In this document: one piece after another, positions 61,201 through 64,000 of the stretch
Position numbering within the stretch: position 1 is the first letter of the stretch
How the letters are laid out: every line of letters begins with the position of its first letter
Assembly (NCBI RefSeq): GCF_011074885.1
Contig: NC_054689.1
Span: 682,001-746,000 of the forward strand
Length of the DNA stretch: 64,000 bases
Direction of reading: 5' to 3'
Source of the DNA: Brettanomyces bruxellensis
Lineage: Eukaryota; Ascomycota; Pichiomycetes; Pichiales; Pichiaceae
Notes under the pieces: model-generated
Seen by the model: the letters and a program-made list of their open reading frames with translations, nothing else
What the model was told of the DNA's origin: nothing
The model's database searches: none
Made by a program: the position numbers and the translations under genes

Positions 61201-61290
61201 AGAGACCCTTCTGCCTCCATTGCCACAGGCAACAAGAAGAGGCATCATGCTGAGGAGGAGGCTTTCCTGGCACAGGTCTGGAATAAATGA
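58249..61290 (+). CDS. KGD1: 2-oxoglutarate dehydrogenase E1 component
   Basis: Encodes 1013 residues (S. cerevisiae Kgd1 has 1014). This thiamine-diphosphate enzyme decarboxylates 2-oxoglutarate in the mitochondrial TCA cycle and passes succinyl to Kgd2. The N-terminal presequence ([20 protein letters not shown]) is followed by the E1 N-terminal signature ([20 protein letters not shown]). [15 protein letters not shown] supplies active-site His. The ThDP motif runs from [14 protein letters not shown] to [11 protein letters not shown]. The transketolase-like half includes [21 protein letters not shown], and the end is [15 protein letters not shown]. Coding DNA is strikingly GC-rich (hand counts of 37/60 at 59041-59100 and at 60061-60120), with frequent CGG, TCG, CCG and CTG codons that LSC1 avoids. 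This GC-rich third-position use creates long antisense open frames. The identity is secure. Confidence 0.98.
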   Translation: [1013 protein letters not shown]

Positions 61291-62236
61291 GCTAATACTC
61301 TTTTCTTTCTTCACGTTCATGTTTCCTTTGTTCCACTTCATCCATAATTTGCTATGATACTTGTTTTTGCACTGCATTTGCCAGTGTGATATTTAAGGAT
61401 TTCATATCTCTGCTTTATTTTTTCTTTGGCACTATATAAAATGTCTGTTAATTATGATATTCGTTCATGTTAAATGCTTAGATGTATGTAGATGAGAAGA
61501 TGTGTGTGTGTGATGAGGTGGGATGATATGGGAGGAGATGTGATGATATGTAAAGATATGAGAGAATGTAATATTTCAGTTAATTGGTTTAATTGTGACA
61601 CCTGTTGCTTTCGGAAGTTTGTGTTATAATAGTATTGACTGTCTTTGACGCTAAAGAAAGGGAAGTAAAAAGAACTAAATATGAAGGTAATATGAACGGG
61701 ATAAAAAGGGGAAATGCACATGCTTAAATACCTTTGATCCTTATGTGCGAGGTTTTCTTGGGCACAAACAAGGTAAGGCAGCTTTATGTAGACGCGACTG
61801 TCGACTCATTAATTACAGAGAAGATGTCCGAAGATATGCGATAACATGTGATGATGTGAGAATATATAAAGATAGGAGAAATGATATTTAATGATATGTG
61901 AATATACCTAATGATGTGTGATGATATCTCAAGATGGGAGAGAAGGGAGGAGAAAAATAACTTTCGTTTAAGCACTTGCGAACTGAAGTCATATGCAAAT
62001 CCCTAACCATTTCCTGGCAATTCAATTCATTTTATTCCTAAAATTATTCAATTTCTCTTTTTTATTTTTCCCCTTATTCCTCCTCTTTCCTTTTTTGTTA
62101 CCATGGTATTGTCCGCATCCGGAAATCCCTCATTAGCGCTTCATCACTAAACTCCTCTCCACTCCTTACTTCTTCTAATACCCCCCTCCATATGTCCTTT
62201 AAATTGTAAATTTTATCCTTAATACATTCCACAATT
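61291..62236. other. Intergenic with GATGATATG-rich tracts
   Basis: About 950 bases between KGD1 and a GAS gene, both on +. Two related purine/T tracts (61481-61570 and 61819-61950) are listed as a repeat. The final 250 bases are C/T-rich, as expected of a promoter leading into the ATG at 62237. Confidence 0.5.
61481..61950 (+). repeat. Two diverged tracts of GATGATATG-like short repeats
   Basis: At 61481-61570 and 61819-61950, GATGATATG/GTGATGATGTG-type words recur many times, with GGGAGGAG and GGGAGAGAAGGGAGG runs. They are separated by 250 bases of ordinary sequence. They look like old, degraded simple repeats. Confidence 0.55.
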
Positions 62237-63708
62237 ATGAAGATATCGCTGTCCCTATTTGCCACCTTAAACTTAGCTGCCTTGTGCCTCGCTATTCATC
62301 CAATTCAAATTCACGAAAGACACTTCTATGACTCAGTAACTGGCAAGCCGGTAGGTATAAAACCCCCTTTTATCTGCTCATAACTCCTCTACTAACATCA
62401 TCATTTCTTCAGTTTTTCATCAAAGGCGTCGACTACCAGCCAGGTGGGTCTTCAGGCGTGAGTTCAGAAAACGATCCACTTTCCGACATCGAGAAATGCT
62501 CAAGAGACATATATCTCTTTCAAAACTTGGGTATCAACACCATCCGGGTCTACTCCATAAACCCGGATCTAGACCACGATAAATGCATGACATTACTTGC
62601 CGAGGCTGGGATGTATCTTATCCTTGATGTGAATTCTCCAATGGGACATCAGCATTTAAACAGATATGAGCCCTGGTCAACCTACAATGAGCAGTACATG
62701 TCACACGTGTTCAAAGTTGTGACGCAGTTTTCTGCTTACAACAACACTTTGGCTTTCTTTGCCGGAAACGAGGTTGTCAACGATCGTGTATCGGCAAAAG
62801 TATCACCTGTGTATATCAAAGCTGTCATCAGAGATATGAAAGACTTCATGAGAAGAAATTCAATGAGAAAAGTACCTGTTGGTTACTCAGCAGCAGACGA
62901 TTTGGACTACCGCATTTCCTTGGCCCAGTATCTCGCATGCTATGATACATCCACAGACGATCAGGTTGATTTCTACGGTGTCAATACATACCAATGGTGT
63001 GGACAACAGACTTTTTATTCTAGTGGTTACGACACCTTGGTCAGAGATTACATCAGATACCCGAAACCAATTTTCTTTTCGGAATACGGTTGCAACAAGA
63101 TCCTTCCCAGGCTATTTCAAGAGGTGGCCAGCATCTATTCTGCCAAAATGGCCGACGTGTTTTCTGGTGGACTGGTGTATGAGTTCGCACAGGAGCCCAA
63201 CAATTACGGATTGGTCGATTATGACGAAGATGGCAACGTCAGGCTCTTGCCGGATTACTACACTTTCAAGAAAAGGCTTGCTAAAGTCCGCGATCCAATG
63301 CTCAACAAGCCAGATAGCAGAATGAAAGGCTTTGGGTCCTTTGGCTCTAAACGGACGGCACCCACAACACAAAAGCCTCGAATCTGCTTGCAACAGTACG
63401 AAAATATTGATGTTAGTCGTGGTCTTCCCCGGCCAGTTGCCAGGGGTATCCAGAGATCGAACAAAGGTACAAAAAGAGCAGGTTTTGTTGCTTTGTCTAA
63501 GACTGACTACGTGTCAAAGTACAAGATTTTCAACGTGGATGGATCGCTATTGGTTGCCAATCCCACAGTTGCAATCGCACAGGAAAATGATGATGACCCT
63601 GATCCTGTAGGGAGACACTATATTTGGAGCAGCAAGGCCACTAGCATAGCCACACCTGCAATAATAGCCATGGCTACATGTATAGTTGTAATGTTGTTGA
63701 CACGCTGA
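62237..63708 (+). CDS. GAS/GEL-family 1,3-beta-glucanosyltransferase, GPI-anchored, spliced
   Basis: Exons 62237-62350 and 62413-63708 encode 469 residues. The signal peptide (MKISLSLFATLNLAALCLA) is in exon 1; the junction reads GKP|FFIKGVDYQPGG, the conserved GH72 start. Catalytic Glu158 (FAGNEVVND) and Glu262 (FFSEYGCN) agree in position with those of S. cerevisiae Gas1. The enzyme cuts and rejoins beta-1,3-glucan chains in the cell wall. A polar linker follows the catalytic domain, and the protein ends in a hydrophobic segment (ATPAIIAMATCIVVMLL), a GPI-attachment signal. No cysteine-rich CBM43 module is present, so it resembles the Gas3/Gas4/Gas5 group more than Gas1/Gas2. Length is closest to Gas4 (471) and Gas5 (484). 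The family is certain; the paralogue is open. Confidence 0.93.
62351..62412 (+). other. Intron in the GAS-family gene
   Basis: 62 nt: 5' site GTAGGT, branch point TACTAAC at 62390-62396, 3' site CAG at 62410-62412. Phase 0; removal restores the conserved FFIKGVDYQ segment. The competing GTATAA five bases later would shift the frame. Confidence 0.92.
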
Positions 63709-63866
63709 CCCACCCGAGAATAATTAGCTGCTACTGATGATACAGAAAAGGCCATTGACATGAAAGAATCCTATTAAAACACATAAAGAAAAAAATGAAG
63801 CCCAGGTGGATAAGAAGAAATAAGCACATACGTAACTAGCAAATATGTACACGTTGCAATTTCCGC

Positions 63867-64000
63867 TTAATAAACAAATCCCAAGATCTTACCAGAAACG
63901 TGCTTTCTCTTAGCTTCCTCGTGATCCATGATACCAGCGGAAGTGGTCAAGATAATGTATCCGAATTGTCTGGCTGGCAACAAGTTGTCAGTCCACTTTT
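63867..64000 (-). CDS. RPS22: 40S ribosomal protein uS8 (Rps22), 3' part only
   Basis: Only the last 44 codons are in the window; the gene continues beyond 64000. The translation ends [20 protein letters not shown] followed by [18 protein letters not shown], the C-terminus of Rps22/uS8, a small-subunit protein that binds 18S rRNA helix 21. The stop codon is TAA at 63869-63867. Codon choice is strongly biased, as for ribosomal proteins. It is convergent with the GAS gene. Whether there are one or two copies in the genome cannot be seen. Confidence 0.95.
   Translation of the reverse strand, partial: KWTDNLLPARQFGYIILTTSAGIMDHEEAKRKHVSGKILGFVY

Noticed and set aside
60286..61377. 363-codon open frame antisense to the KGD1 3' end
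   Set aside because: Same cause as the other antisense frame; no recognisable domain.

Overview
This is a budding-yeast chromosome segment (Saccharomycotina). Support comes from short 5'-proximal introns with the TACTAAC branch point, Zn2Cys6 regulators, yeast-type orthologues (LSC1, TLG1, PHO88, SWE1, SIS2/HAL3, ARG82, NOB1, SGT1, ASE1, DRE2, KGD1, a GAS enzyme, RPS22) and compact genes in both orientations. CTG reads as leucine at a conserved position of KGD1 (codon at 58447-58449), so this is not a CTG-Ser yeast. Two adjacent genes for the first step of molybdenum-cofactor synthesis (MoaA- and MoaC-type) point to a nitrate-assimilating yeast. I infer a member of the Pichiaceae (Brettanomyces/Ogataea/Kuraishia-like); the species cannot be fixed from the sequence alone.

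Layout. 0-9.3 kb: LSC1, a probable ELL-type elongation factor, the SNARE TLG1, the MoaC/MoaA pair, a small DUF202-like membrane protein and PHO88. 10.6-22.3 kb looks accessory: a Zn2Cys6 regulator with an intron inside its zinc cluster, a secreted agmatinase-family ureohydrolase, a MATE exporter, an NCS1 (uracil/allantoin/thiamine-type) permease and a second Zn2Cys6 regulator. An AATTCCG element recurs in the agmatinase/MATE and NCS1 promoters, which suggests a co-regulated nitrogen-compound module. 23.2-25.1 kb holds an unrecognised mitochondrial protein. Then come a 3.5-kb gene-free stretch and the cell-cycle kinase SWE1, with two MCB elements in its upstream region.

32.5-44.3 kb: a third Zn2Cys6 regulator, a SIS2/HAL3-type protein with a 33-Asp run, a 1307-residue protein joining LRR-like repeats, AT-hooks and four C2H2 fingers, and glyoxalase II. 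44.4-56.5 kb is housekeeping: ARG82, NOB1, SGT1, ASE1, DRE2 and a second unrecognised mitochondrial protein. 58.2-64 kb: KGD1 (with unusually GC-rich codons), a GAS-type cell-wall transglycosylase with an intron, and the 3' end of RPS22 running off the window.

The observations most worth checking are the unfused MoaA-MoaC tandem, whose MoaC reading frame seems to need a very small intron to gain an ATG and a mitochondrial presequence, and the putative agmatinase/MATE/NCS1 module with its shared promoter element.
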